Of a stretch of DNA of 10,506 bases, positions 1-5,695 are shown one piece after another. Where the stretch lies: NCBI GenBank assembly GCA_002494625.1, contig DACH01000012.1, positions 1 to 10,506 on the forward strand, read 5' to 3'. The notes under the pieces were generated by a model, which saw nothing but the letters and a program-made list of their open reading frames with translations, was not told the DNA's origin and searched no databases. Position 1 is the stretch's first letter. Every line of letters starts with the position of its first letter. The DNA comes from Archaeoglobus sp. UBA234 (lineage in GTDB: Archaea > Halobacteriota > Archaeoglobi > Archaeoglobales > Archaeoglobaceae). The position numbers and the translations under genes were made by a program.

Positions 1-108
1 GACTCTATGCTAGAAAAACAAGACACAATGCTTGGCAAAATGGACTCTATGCTAGAAAAACAAGACGCAATGCTTGGCAAAATGGACTCAATGCTCGAGA
101 AGCAAGAT
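1..108 (+). repeat. 42-bp in-frame tandem repeat
   Basis: Bases 1-42 and 43-84 are near-identical copies, differing at one position (acaatg against gcaatg). A third, diverged copy starts at 85 and can be followed to about 108. Each unit encodes 14 residues, exactly two heptads, so gain or loss of a unit keeps both the reading frame and the coiled-coil register. The array may extend upstream of the window. Confidence 0.85.
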
Positions 109-294
109 GAAACCGTAAAGGTGATAAAAGAAGAATCGGAAAAAACAAGGGAGGTACTAAAGAGTGAAATCAGATTGGCTTCATCAAAAATCGATAAGAC
201 GAACGAATTGCTCGAAAAGAGATTTGAAAAGCTTGAAGAGGAAATAGAGAAGATAAAGAGAGCTTTGATAAAAGCAGGAATAGAAATTCCTTAA
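1..294 (+). CDS. Coiled-coil protein, 3' end only
   Basis: The reading frame is open from base 1 and ends at a TAA at 292-294, so the gene starts upstream of the window; the first internal ATG is at 7. The visible 97 residues are almost entirely charged and helical. They begin with two 14-residue units of the type DSMLEKQDTMLGKM plus a partial third, followed by a Lys/Glu-rich stretch with leucine and isoleucine heptads that reads as a continuous coiled coil. No catalytic motif, signal peptide or membrane segment is visible. Similar MLEKQD-type coils occur as C-terminal tails or stand-alone small proteins in euryarchaea, sometimes behind an acylphosphatase domain, but that domain would lie outside the window. 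The function is unknown; oligomerisation is the only role the sequence suggests. The reading frame is certain, the biology is not. Confidence 0.75.
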   Translation, partial: DSMLEKQDTMLGKMDSMLEKQDAMLGKMDSMLEKQDETVKVIKEESEKTREVLKSEIRLASSKIDKTNELLEKRFEKLEEEIEKIKRALIKAGIEIP

Positions 295-347
295 GTTCCT
301 GATCCTTATAGAGTGCGAAGATTTAGTTTGCATTACCACTGCTGAAT

Positions 348-569
348 GACCACTCCTCAACTTATTAAACCCGAAATTCGTTGCCTCTGCGTTCAGTATA
401 CTTCCATTCTGCATTGACGAATGCAGCATGGTTTCCAACAACAAACTCGTTGCTTGCTTTTTCGTTCAGGATGTTTACCACTTCAACATCATACCAGAAA
501 CCAAAGTCGTAGATGCTGTTTGCTCCTGCTTCACTTAGCAACAACTCCGGCGTTGAGTATGAGTAGATG
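348..569 (-). pseudogene. Decayed duplicate of the glycosyltransferase 3' end
   Basis: This stretch aligns on the same strand with the C-terminal coding part of the membrane glycosyltransferase gene at 2141-3462. A 61-base block (468-528) is identical to 2415-2475. The shared protein segment includes SIYDFGFWYDVEVVN and NEKASNEFVV and ends with FGFNKLR. The copy has lost about 150 bp relative to the gene; the junction lies at a GCCTC (383-387) that corresponds to two GCCTC sites in the gene (2175-2179 and 2319-2323). It also carries a 2-base loss near 536-545 and a missing codon near 430. Homology fades above about 569, so the transmembrane part is absent. It cannot encode the protein. It is probably what remains of a tandem paralogue or a segmental duplication. 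Confidence 0.9.
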
Positions 570-663
570 AATTGAAAGATGGGATTGGAGATTTAAGTAA
601 ACCATAAGTAAATCAATTGCTTATTAGTGTTTATTGATTCAAACTGGGGAGGAGATCTGGTCT

Positions 664-744
664 GTGAAAGTGTTGTTTATCCCTGACTTATGGAGCTATA
701 TTGAGGTCTTAAAAAATGTTTATATATCTGTAATACAAAATTGA
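664..744 (+). pseudogene. Possible truncated glycosyltransferase start
   Basis: A strong ribosome-binding site (GGGGAGGAG, 645-653) precedes a GTG at 664. The short frame begins MKVLFIPDLWSY and stops at 742-744 after 26 residues. The opening resembles the first beta strand of GT4-type glycosyltransferases, which commonly start MKVLFI(P/D). The frame then dissolves into the vapB promoter. It may be the 5' stub of a glycosyltransferase gene cut off when the toxin-antitoxin block arrived, or it may be chance. The resemblance rests on about a dozen residues only. Confidence 0.3.
719..727 (+). promoter_or_regulatory. TATA box for vapBC, leaderless start
   Basis: TTTATATAT is centred about 26 bases before the vapB ATG at 749, which is the normal archaeal distance from TATA box to transcription start. 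An A-rich stretch (711-716) sits upstream where a BRE would be. No Shine-Dalgarno sequence precedes the ATG. Together these predict transcription starting at or next to the start codon, giving a leaderless mRNA. Confidence 0.65.
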
Positions 745-748
745 AATC

Positions 749-976
749 ATGAGTGTAAATGAAGTTGTAAGCTTCAGGATTCCCAAGGAGTTGAAGAAAA
801 GGATGAAAGAAATGAACATAAACTGGAGCGAGGAAATCAGAAGTTTCATTGAAGAGAAAGTAAGGGAGCACAGAAGGAAAATGAAATTGAAGGAGATAAA
901 CGAGATGTTGAGGAATGTGAGAACCCAAAAAGGTCGTGCTGTAAGATATGTGAGGGAGGATCGTGATAGTAATTGA
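749..976 (+). CDS. vapB: VapB-type ribbon-helix-helix antitoxin
   Basis: This 75-residue protein is a predicted antitoxin. It should dimerise through an N-terminal ribbon-helix-helix to bind its own promoter and use its C-terminal tail to block the VapC toxin. The N-terminus has the archaeal VapB/CopG pattern: a beta strand (VVSFRIPKEL, about residues 6-15), then a helix with the typical NWSEEIRSFIEEKV segment (about 25-38). The tail is basic and helical, ending in RYVREDRDSN. The ATG at 749 is chosen because the family begins this way and the TATA box sits at leaderless distance. The gene overlaps vapC by 14 bases, the usual coupled antitoxin-first order. Autorepression is expected from the family; a candidate operator would overlap 700-750. 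The family call is confident; activity is not shown. Confidence 0.9.
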   Translation: MSVNEVVSFRIPKELKKRMKEMNINWSEEIRSFIEEKVREHRRKMKLKEINEMLRNVRTQKGRAVRYVREDRDSN

Positions 977-1364
977 TGCATCATCGCTTGCAAAATACAT
1001 TCTGAGAGAGGAAAGATGGGAGGAGATAGAAAGGTATCTTGCTGCTGGAACATGTTCTTTGACCTTGGCGCTGGCAGAAGTTTCCAATGCGATATGGAAA
1101 CATCAAGCAGTTTACTCCGCTGTCTCGGTTGAGGAAGCGGAAATTATGTTTAAAGCCTTAAATGAGACAATGGAGGTGGTCATCTACGAACCCATAGAAA
1201 ATTATGTGAGCAGAGCTCAGAAAATAGCGATTGAAGAAGCAATAACGATTTATGACGCTCTTTACATAGCACAGGCTGAGAAATACGGTAGAATTTTAAC
1301 CAGCGATGGTAAACAGAAAGATTCAGCAGAGAAAATTGGTGTTAAGGTGGAGTTCGTTGATTGA
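963..1364 (+). CDS. vapC: VapC-type PIN-domain toxin ribonuclease
   Basis: This is a 133-residue single PIN domain, the usual VapC length, predicted to be a Mg2+/Mn2+-dependent endoribonuclease that cleaves RNA (in studied members often tRNA or rRNA) when released from VapB. The acidic residues expected of the active site are all present: D5 in MIVIDASSL, E39 in LALAEVSNA, D98 in IYDALYIA and D115 in LTSDG. The domain therefore looks catalytically intact. Translation starts at a GTG (963) inside the end of vapB, behind a good ribosome-binding site (GAGGGAGGA, 952-960), which implies translational coupling. The second toxin-antitoxin-like cassette follows after only 10 bases and may share the transcript. 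Confidence 0.93.
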   Translation: MIVIDASSLAKYILREERWEEIERYLAAGTCSLTLALAEVSNAIWKHQAVYSAVSVEEAEIMFKALNETMEVVIYEPIENYVSRAQKIAIEEAITIYDALYIAQAEKYGRILTSDGKQKDSAEKIGVKVEFVD

Positions 1365-1374
1365 AGTTGTCAGT

Positions 1375-1533
1375 ATGACAAATCTGGATTTGGAAATAAT
1401 TGGGTTTATCAAGAACTTTGGTCTGGGGAGAGGAGATTACACTAAGGAGCGTAGGCAATGGTTAAATCAGAAGTTAGATGATATTGTAAAAGAGATTAAG
1501 GAAAGGGCAGAGAAGGAGAGCGAGATAAAGTGA
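1375..1533 (+). CDS. Small unknown protein, possible antitoxin-like partner
   Basis: This 52-residue protein starts at ATG 1375; an in-frame ATG at 1306 lies inside vapC and is less likely. I do not recognise a named family. The N-terminus is short and hydrophobic (LDLEIIGFIKNFGLG), followed by RGDYTKERRQWL and a charged helix of Lys/Glu that could be a binding tail. The stop codon overlaps the next gene's start (GTGATGA arrangement at 1530-1535), so the two are translationally coupled. Small size, a charged helical C-terminus, and a position directly before a toxin-like gene all fit an antitoxin or accessory role, but this is inferred from context only. The ribosome-binding site before 1375 is weak, so translation may depend on read-through from vapC. 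Confidence 0.6.
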   Translation: MTNLDLEIIGFIKNFGLGRGDYTKERRQWLNQKLDDIVKEIKERAEKESEIK

Positions 1534-1843
1534 TGAAATGGATTGTAACCGATAAATTTGAGAGAAAAATACGATTAACTTATGAAAGATGGTTGCATAT
1601 TCTCGAGCATCCAGAAATGCAGAATCAAGAAAACAAGATTAAAGATGTATTGAGTGACCCAGAAATTGTGAGAAAAAGTAGATATGATGAGAATGTAGAG
1701 CTGTATTATAAGTTCTATTCCGAAACTCCAGTAACCGAAAAGTACTAGTTGTTATCACAAAAATACTGAATGACGAAGGATTTATAATTACTGCATTCTT
1801 TACGGATAAGATAAAGAAAGGTGAAACTGTATGGAAAAATTAA
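1530..1843 (+). pseudogene. Toxin-like gene (RelE/DUF4258-like), frameshifted
   Basis: The first frame runs from GTG 1530 (or ATG 1533) for 72 residues to a TAG at 1746-1748. Moving back one base, the frame continues as VVITKILNDEGFIITAFFTD and closes at TAA 1841-1843. That restores a protein of about 104 residues with a coherent ending. The break is best explained by loss of one base, most simply in the A-run at 1738-1741. Features are an RKIRLT strand, a conserved-looking HILEHPE motif (about residues 23-29), a YYKFY strand, and the final TDKIKKGETVW strand. The layout resembles small RelE/BrnT/DUF4258-like proteins found beside DUF2283 genes, which are suspected toxins. Family membership is inferred from pattern, not from a search. 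The end overlaps the DUF2283 start by 13 bases. Confidence 0.7.
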
Positions 1844-2049
1844 ATATCTGGTTTGATGAAGAAGGAGATTTCCTTGAAATAAGAATAGGAAAAAAGAAGG
1901 GTTTTTTCAGAGATATTGGAGATGATGTCTGGGAAAGAGTGGATGAAGAAGGGAACATTACCGGAATTGCGATTTTAAATTTCAGAAAAAGGTCAAAGAA
2001 AGAATTGGAACTACCTTTTGAGTTAAAAATAACACCAATTAGAGTTTAA
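1831..2049 (+). CDS. DUF2283 family small protein, putative antitoxin
   Basis: This 72-residue protein starts at ATG 1831 behind a clear ribosome-binding site (AAGGTGA, 1818-1824). The sequence follows the DUF2283 pattern: an opening strand IWFDEEGDFLEIRIG, a central acidic stretch, then VDEEGNITGIAILNF (about residues 37-51), in which Asp-Glu-x-Gly-x-(I/V)-x-Gly-(I/V) is characteristic. The family is a small beta-rich fold of unproven function, repeatedly found next to DUF4258/RelE-like small proteins, and is suspected to act as the antitoxin of such pairs. Here it directly overlaps the broken toxin-like gene. Its frame is intact while its partner's is not, which is the expected order of decay for a toxin-antitoxin pair. 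Family call good; role inferred. Confidence 0.8.
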   Translation: MEKLNIWFDEEGDFLEIRIGKKKGFFRDIGDDVWERVDEEGNITGIAILNFRKRSKKELELPFELKITPIRV

Positions 2050-2140
2050 AGAATAAACTAAATTTTGATTATGAAAGTGAGGTTGTAGGAGGATAGAATA
2101 CTGGAGCAGTAAGAAAATACCCGTTGACATAAATCCTTTC

Positions 2141-3462
2141 TTACCCCCTCAACTTATTAAACCCAAAATCCTTAGCCTCAACGAATTCGTCAATAAATCC
2201 ACGAGGGTGAGAATGGATTAAGATGTATGGTCCCACCTCGTAAATCTCAAGCTTATCGTTCGGTTTGACTTCAACCCATGCTTTGAATGTGACAAGCCAG
2301 TCTGGATCCAGTGCAATAGCCTCGCTTATACGGCGTTCAGCATACTTCCACTCTGCATTGACGAAAGCACCATGAGGTGTGCCAACAACAAACTCGTTGC
2401 TTGCTTTCTCGTTGAGGATGTTTACCACTTCAACATCATACCAGAAACCAAAGTCGTAGATGCTGTTTGCTCCTGTTTCGCTGATAAGCAAAACACCAGC
2501 ATTCAGAACGAGCAGATGTGCTATCAAAAATGCAAGCAAATGCTTCATTTTCATGCCATGTTTATCCATGAACTCTGCGATGGGCTTGCCAGCGGTGATG
2601 CACATCATCGCAAGGGGTATCATTGTGTAGCGTTCGAAGGCTCCGTTGAGGAGAAAACCGTAAACTCCACTCAGAGCCAGAATCATGGGCAGAGTGAGGA
2701 TGAAGATGTCTTTGTTTCTCTCTGATCTCAGAGAATAAAGAAAGCCAAAGAATGCAAGAGGGTAGGCGATGGCGAATTCTGCCCAACCCTGTAACAAATT
2801 AATCAAAATGAAATCCAAGCCTCGCGATATAAAATCAAGGTTATACTCAAAAGGTGAGCACCCCATTGAAATTAGCTTGGCATAGTAAATCCAGCTTAGA
2901 GTCAGTAGTACGGGAATTAGGGATAGCAATGAGGAATACTTTCGTAATCTAATTTGATAGAGAATGTAGAATGGGATATACACCAAACTTGTTGTCCTTA
3001 CAGCAAAAGAAGTGCCTGCACTAAGTGCAGAGACCATGGGTCTTCTATTAATAAAGTAAATTGAAAGTAAAATGAATAATAAGGCAAAAGGTTCAAGGTT
3101 AAATCTTCCACCATATCGCATAACAACAAAAGACATTAAAAACAGCAATGAAGCTATTATCCCCACATTGTTTCCATATCTGTTCTTAGTAACACGATAA
3201 AGTAGCAATACATTTAGGGATGTTACCACCGCGGTAAAAATTCTGATACTCAGTATTATCTCTTCAAAATGCTCAAAAGCAAAAATATGTGCAATCAAAA
3301 AACTAATGGTAGACGGAGAAATACAATTTCTCCGAATCTATAAGCCAAATTCAAATAAAGTCCCTCATCCTGAAACATTCTGGTGGAAAAAGAGGGTAAG
3401 ATAACGAAAAGGGCTGATAACATTAACAGTAATTTTTCACCTTGATCTAATCTTCGATACAT
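2141..3462 (-). pseudogene. GT-C membrane glycosyltransferase (GT39/PMT-like), frameshifted
   Basis: The long open frame 2141-3298 could start only at a TTG and would lack the family's N-terminus. That N-terminus is present just upstream in another frame, from ATG 3462 (MYRRLDQGEKLL). It contains one membrane segment and then the loop motif FQDEGLYLNLAYRFGE, the acidic DE pair typical of GT-C/ArnT-like enzymes. Adding one A in the A-run at 3327-3329 joins the two frames and gives a protein of about 440 residues. It has roughly nine hydrophobic segments, then a soluble C-terminal domain from about residue 320. Such enzymes transfer a sugar from a polyprenyl-phosphate donor to a protein or lipid on the outer face of the membrane. 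Substrate unknown. It is divergent from glmS across a shared promoter region. A duplicated tail lies at 348-569. Confidence 0.85.
3314..3334. repeat. Perfect 9-bp hairpin at the frameshift
   Basis: CGGAGAAAT (3314-3322) and ATTTCTCCG (3326-3334) are exact inverted repeats around a 3-base loop. The A-run whose contraction explains the glycosyltransferase frameshift lies within the right arm (3327-3329 on the plus strand). The hairpin falls within the coding part for the first periplasmic-type loop, just after the acidic DE motif. Confidence 0.85.
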
Positions 3463-3483
3463 ATTTTCGAAAAAGAGAGATTG

Positions 3484-3609
3484 TTAAATAATAGTTTTGT
3501 AGATAGACATACATGGATTGAAGTAATAAAGTGGATTATAGTGAAAAAGTAATAAAGTAATTAATATTATATGATCCAAAAATTAAAAAAGTCGAGGTGA
3601 AACAAAAAC
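3484..3609 (+). promoter_or_regulatory. glmS promoter region with direct repeats
   Basis: This is the upstream region shared with the divergent glycosyltransferase gene. TTAATATTATAT (3560-3571) is the best TATA candidate for glmS, and a strong ribosome-binding site GAGGTGA lies at 3594-3600, nine bases before ATG 3610. Two exact 12-base direct repeats AAGTAATAAAGT (3521-3532 and 3547-3558) sit immediately upstream of the TATA box. They begin 26 bases apart, about two and a half helical turns. They are candidate regulator-binding sites; no regulator is identified. Confidence 0.55.
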
Positions 3610-5373
3610 ATGTGTGGAATAATTGGCTACATTGGTTCTGAAAAAGCTTCACCAATTCTTTTGAAGGGATTATTTAATCTGGAATATAGGGGGTATGACT
3701 CTGCTGGAATGGCTACACTAAACAATGAAATAATTGTATGTAAAAAGGGAGCTGGCAAGATACATGATATAAACCACAAGTTGAACTTTCTCAGCTTAGA
3801 GGGAACCATAGGAATTGCCCATAATCGCTGGGCAACTCATGGAGGAGTTAATGACATTAACGCTCATCCCCATTTCGACTGCTCTAAAGCCATTGCAATA
3901 GTGCACAACGGAATAATAGAGAACCATAGAGAGCTGAAAGAAGCTCTCTCAGAACACAAATTCGAATCCGAAACAGATTCTGAAATCCTTGCACACCTGA
4001 TCGAGGAGGAATTAAAAAAGGGATTCTCATTCGAGGATGCATTTGTAAACGCAATTTTGAAACTCGACGGAAACTATGCTGTATTGGCAATAAAAGCTGG
4101 TGAAGAAAAGATTCTTGCTGCAAGAAAGGGATCTCCACTGGTTGTAGGGGTTACCGATCATGGGATATTTCTGTCTTCTGATATACCTTCATTCCTTGAA
4201 TGGACAAAAAAAGTCGTTTACCTACACGATTATGACATTGTAATAGCTGAAAGAGGAGGAATCAGAATCTACAACTTGATCGAGGGGCAAGTTTCAAGAC
4301 CGATCGATACAGTTGAGTGGGATGCTGAGCAGATAAAGAAGGGTGGATTTGATCATTACATGCTCAAAGAAATTCTTGATCAAACCGAGACCATATACAG
4401 GGCAATCCAGCAAGACATAGATGTCGTTAACAAAATTATCGATGAAATCAGAAAAGCCTATGGAATCTTTTTTGTAGGTTGTGGTTCAAGTTATCATGCA
4501 TGTTTAGCTGGAAGCTACCTCTTTTCCAAAATTGCGGAAACACACATAAATGTTGTCTTAGCCTCAGAGTTTGAAAATTATGAGCACTTTTTGAGAGAGA
4601 ATACACTTGTATTTGCTGTGTCTCAATCAGGAGAGACCGCGGATGTTCTTGAGGCTGTTAGAGCTGCAAAGAGAAGTGGAAGCAAGGTTATAGGCATTGT
4701 GAACAGAATGGGCTCCTCACTGACAAGAGAGAGTGATGAGTTCCTCCTGATGAATGCTGGACCAGAAATATGTGTGTTGTCTACAAAAACCTACACCTCT
4801 CAGGTAGCTTTAATGATATTGCTTGCCTACGCTTTAATTGGGAGATATGAGGAGGGAATCCAAAAGCTCAAAGGCTTGTACATGGACATTTACAATTTGA
4901 CTTCAAGATCAATGAGAGAACACCTGAAAAAATTAGCTGAAATGCTTGTTCATAAGGAGCACATTTACTTGATTGGCAGAGGATTACAGTTTACAACCGC
5001 TTTAGAGGCTGCACTCAAGATTAAGGAGGTGTCATACATCCACGCTGAGGCTTTCGCAGGTGGTGAGTTAAAGCACGGTCCCTTAGCCTTAATTGAAGAT
5101 GGTACGCCAGTAATAGTTTTCGTAGGTGAAGATGATGAGAAAAAGATTCTATCGAATGCCAATGAAGTTAAGGCAAGGGGTGGATATATAATAGGTGTTT
5201 CGGCTGAAAGGCATGATATTTTCGATTACTGGATCAAAGTTCCAGAAGGAGGTGATTTGAACCCAATTGTTCAGATAATCCCGATGCAGATACTGGCATA
5301 TAAGCTTGCTGTGCTCAAAGGGTTAGATCCCGATAAACCTCGGAATTTGGCAAAGAGCGTGACAGTTATATGA
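3610..5373 (+). CDS. glmS: Glutamine:fructose-6-phosphate aminotransferase (isomerising)
   Basis: GlmS converts fructose-6-phosphate and glutamine to glucosamine-6-phosphate, the committed step to UDP-GlcNAc, in the cytoplasm. At 587 residues it is close to the usual 600. The N-terminal glutaminase domain begins MCGIIGY, so Cys2 is the nucleophile after Met removal. It also carries HNRWATHGG (71-79), NAHPH (84-88) and HNGIIEN (99-105). Two sugar-isomerase (SIS) domains follow, with CGSSYHA (291-297), SQSGET (338-343), STKTYTSQ (391-398) and GGELKHGPLA (from about 484, Glu486 and His489). The C-terminal lysine motif LAKSVTV is present (Lys582). The protein ends in Ile where bacterial GlmS ends in Glu. 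Start is set by the Cys2 requirement and the ribosome-binding site at 3594-3600. Frame and active-site residues are intact. Confidence 0.98.
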   Translation: MCGIIGYIGSEKASPILLKGLFNLEYRGYDSAGMATLNNEIIVCKKGAGKIHDINHKLNFLSLEGTIGIAHNRWATHGGVNDINAHPHFDCSKAIAIVHNGIIENHRELKEALSEHKFESETDSEILAHLIEEELKKGFSFEDAFVNAILKLDGNYAVLAIKAGEEKILAARKGSPLVVGVTDHGIFLSSDIPSFLEWTKKVVYLHDYDIVIAERGGIRIYNLIEGQVSRPIDTVEWDAEQIKKGGFDHYMLKEILDQTETIYRAIQQDIDVVNKIIDEIRKAYGIFFVGCGSSYHACLAGSYLFSKIAETHINVVLASEFENYEHFLRENTLVFAVSQSGETADVLEAVRAAKRSGSKVIGIVNRMGSSLTRESDEFLLMNAGPEICVLSTKTYTSQVALMILLAYALIGRYEEGIQKLKGLYMDIYNLTSRSMREHLKKLAEMLVHKEHIYLIGRGLQFTTALEAALKIKEVSYIHAEAFAGGELKHGPLALIEDGTPVIVFVGEDDEKKILSNANEVKARGGYIIGVSAERHDIFDYWIKVPEGGDLNPIVQIIPMQILAYKLAVLKGLDPDKPRNLAKSVTVI

Positions 5374-5385
5374 GAGCGTTTAAAG

Positions 5386-5405
5386 TGTCTTAGTAGAGTA
5401 AGACA
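5386..5405 (+). terminator. Hairpin after glmS, possible terminator or operator
   Basis: TGTCTTA (5386-5392) and TAAGACA (5399-5405) form a perfect 7-bp stem with a 6-base loop, 13 bases after the glmS stop. It is followed by an A-run, not the T-run usual for archaeal termination, so its role as a terminator is uncertain. It could equally be a protein-binding palindrome. Confidence 0.35.
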
Positions 5406-5480
5406 AAAATCATGAACATGTTGCATATTGAGACAATTAGCAATTAACAGAGTACTTGATTTTGTTATTACAAATTTGAG

Positions 5481-5680
5481 GTGAGAAAGCTGATTCAGGT
5501 ATGCTATAGCGTTGAAGACTTCAACACAAGATGGAGAGTGATTAATGCTCTACTGAAAGCTTCTAAGGAAGTTGGATGTGGCAATTTGAATGTTATCACA
5601 TGGGATTATGAGGGTATTGAAGAGGTGGAAAGGAGAATTGTGGACCCACTTTCTGGAAATGGCTTCTTAAGGCATCCTGA
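5481..5680 (+). pseudogene. Tail of an AAA ATPase (DUF4143-type C-terminus)
   Basis: A GTG at 5481 opens a frame reading RKLIQVCYSVEDFN, followed by ALLKASKEVGC and NVITWDYEG. This is the characteristic C-terminal nuclease-like end of archaeal AAA ATPases with a DUF4143 region, whose genes usually finish with a P-x-WKWLL signature. That signature exists here in a neighbouring frame (GPTFWKWLLKAS, ending TGA 5678-5680), so a one-base indel has occurred near 5636-5642. The P-loop ATPase domain and most of the protein (typically around 400 residues in total) are missing: a stop lies in frame at 5457-5459, and upstream is glmS. The annotated-looking 72-residue frame that runs on to 5699 is therefore not a real gene. 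The relic ends 15 bases before the next start codon. Confidence 0.8.
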
Positions 5681-5695
5681 ATCTGGAGGCATCTC

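Noticed and set aside
1..108. CRISPR-like repeats
   Set aside because: The repeats are contiguous, in frame and coding, with no spacers.
184..444. 86-residue minus-strand frame
   Set aside because: Its middle carries the FGFNKLR end of the glycosyltransferase relic, but the rest is antisense to the coiled-coil gene and passes through the relic out of frame.
677..1087. Two overlapping minus-strand frames (136 and 114 residues) rich in Phe and Ser
   Set aside because: They are antisense to vapB and vapC, whose families and active-site residues are clear.
2372..2786. Plus- and minus-frame ORFs inside the GT-C gene
   Set aside because: They are shadow frames with no motif or ribosome-binding site; the coding frame is the membrane protein on the minus strand.
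2141..3298. A complete 385-residue glycosyltransferase starting at TTG 3298
   Set aside because: It would lack the first membrane segment and the DE loop motif, which are present just upstream in another frame, so a frameshifted 440-residue gene is the better reading.
3484..3609. glmS ribozyme or riboswitch in the leader
   Set aside because: The region is A+T-rich, about 125 bases, with no conserved ribozyme core or strong structure, and that ribozyme is bacterial.
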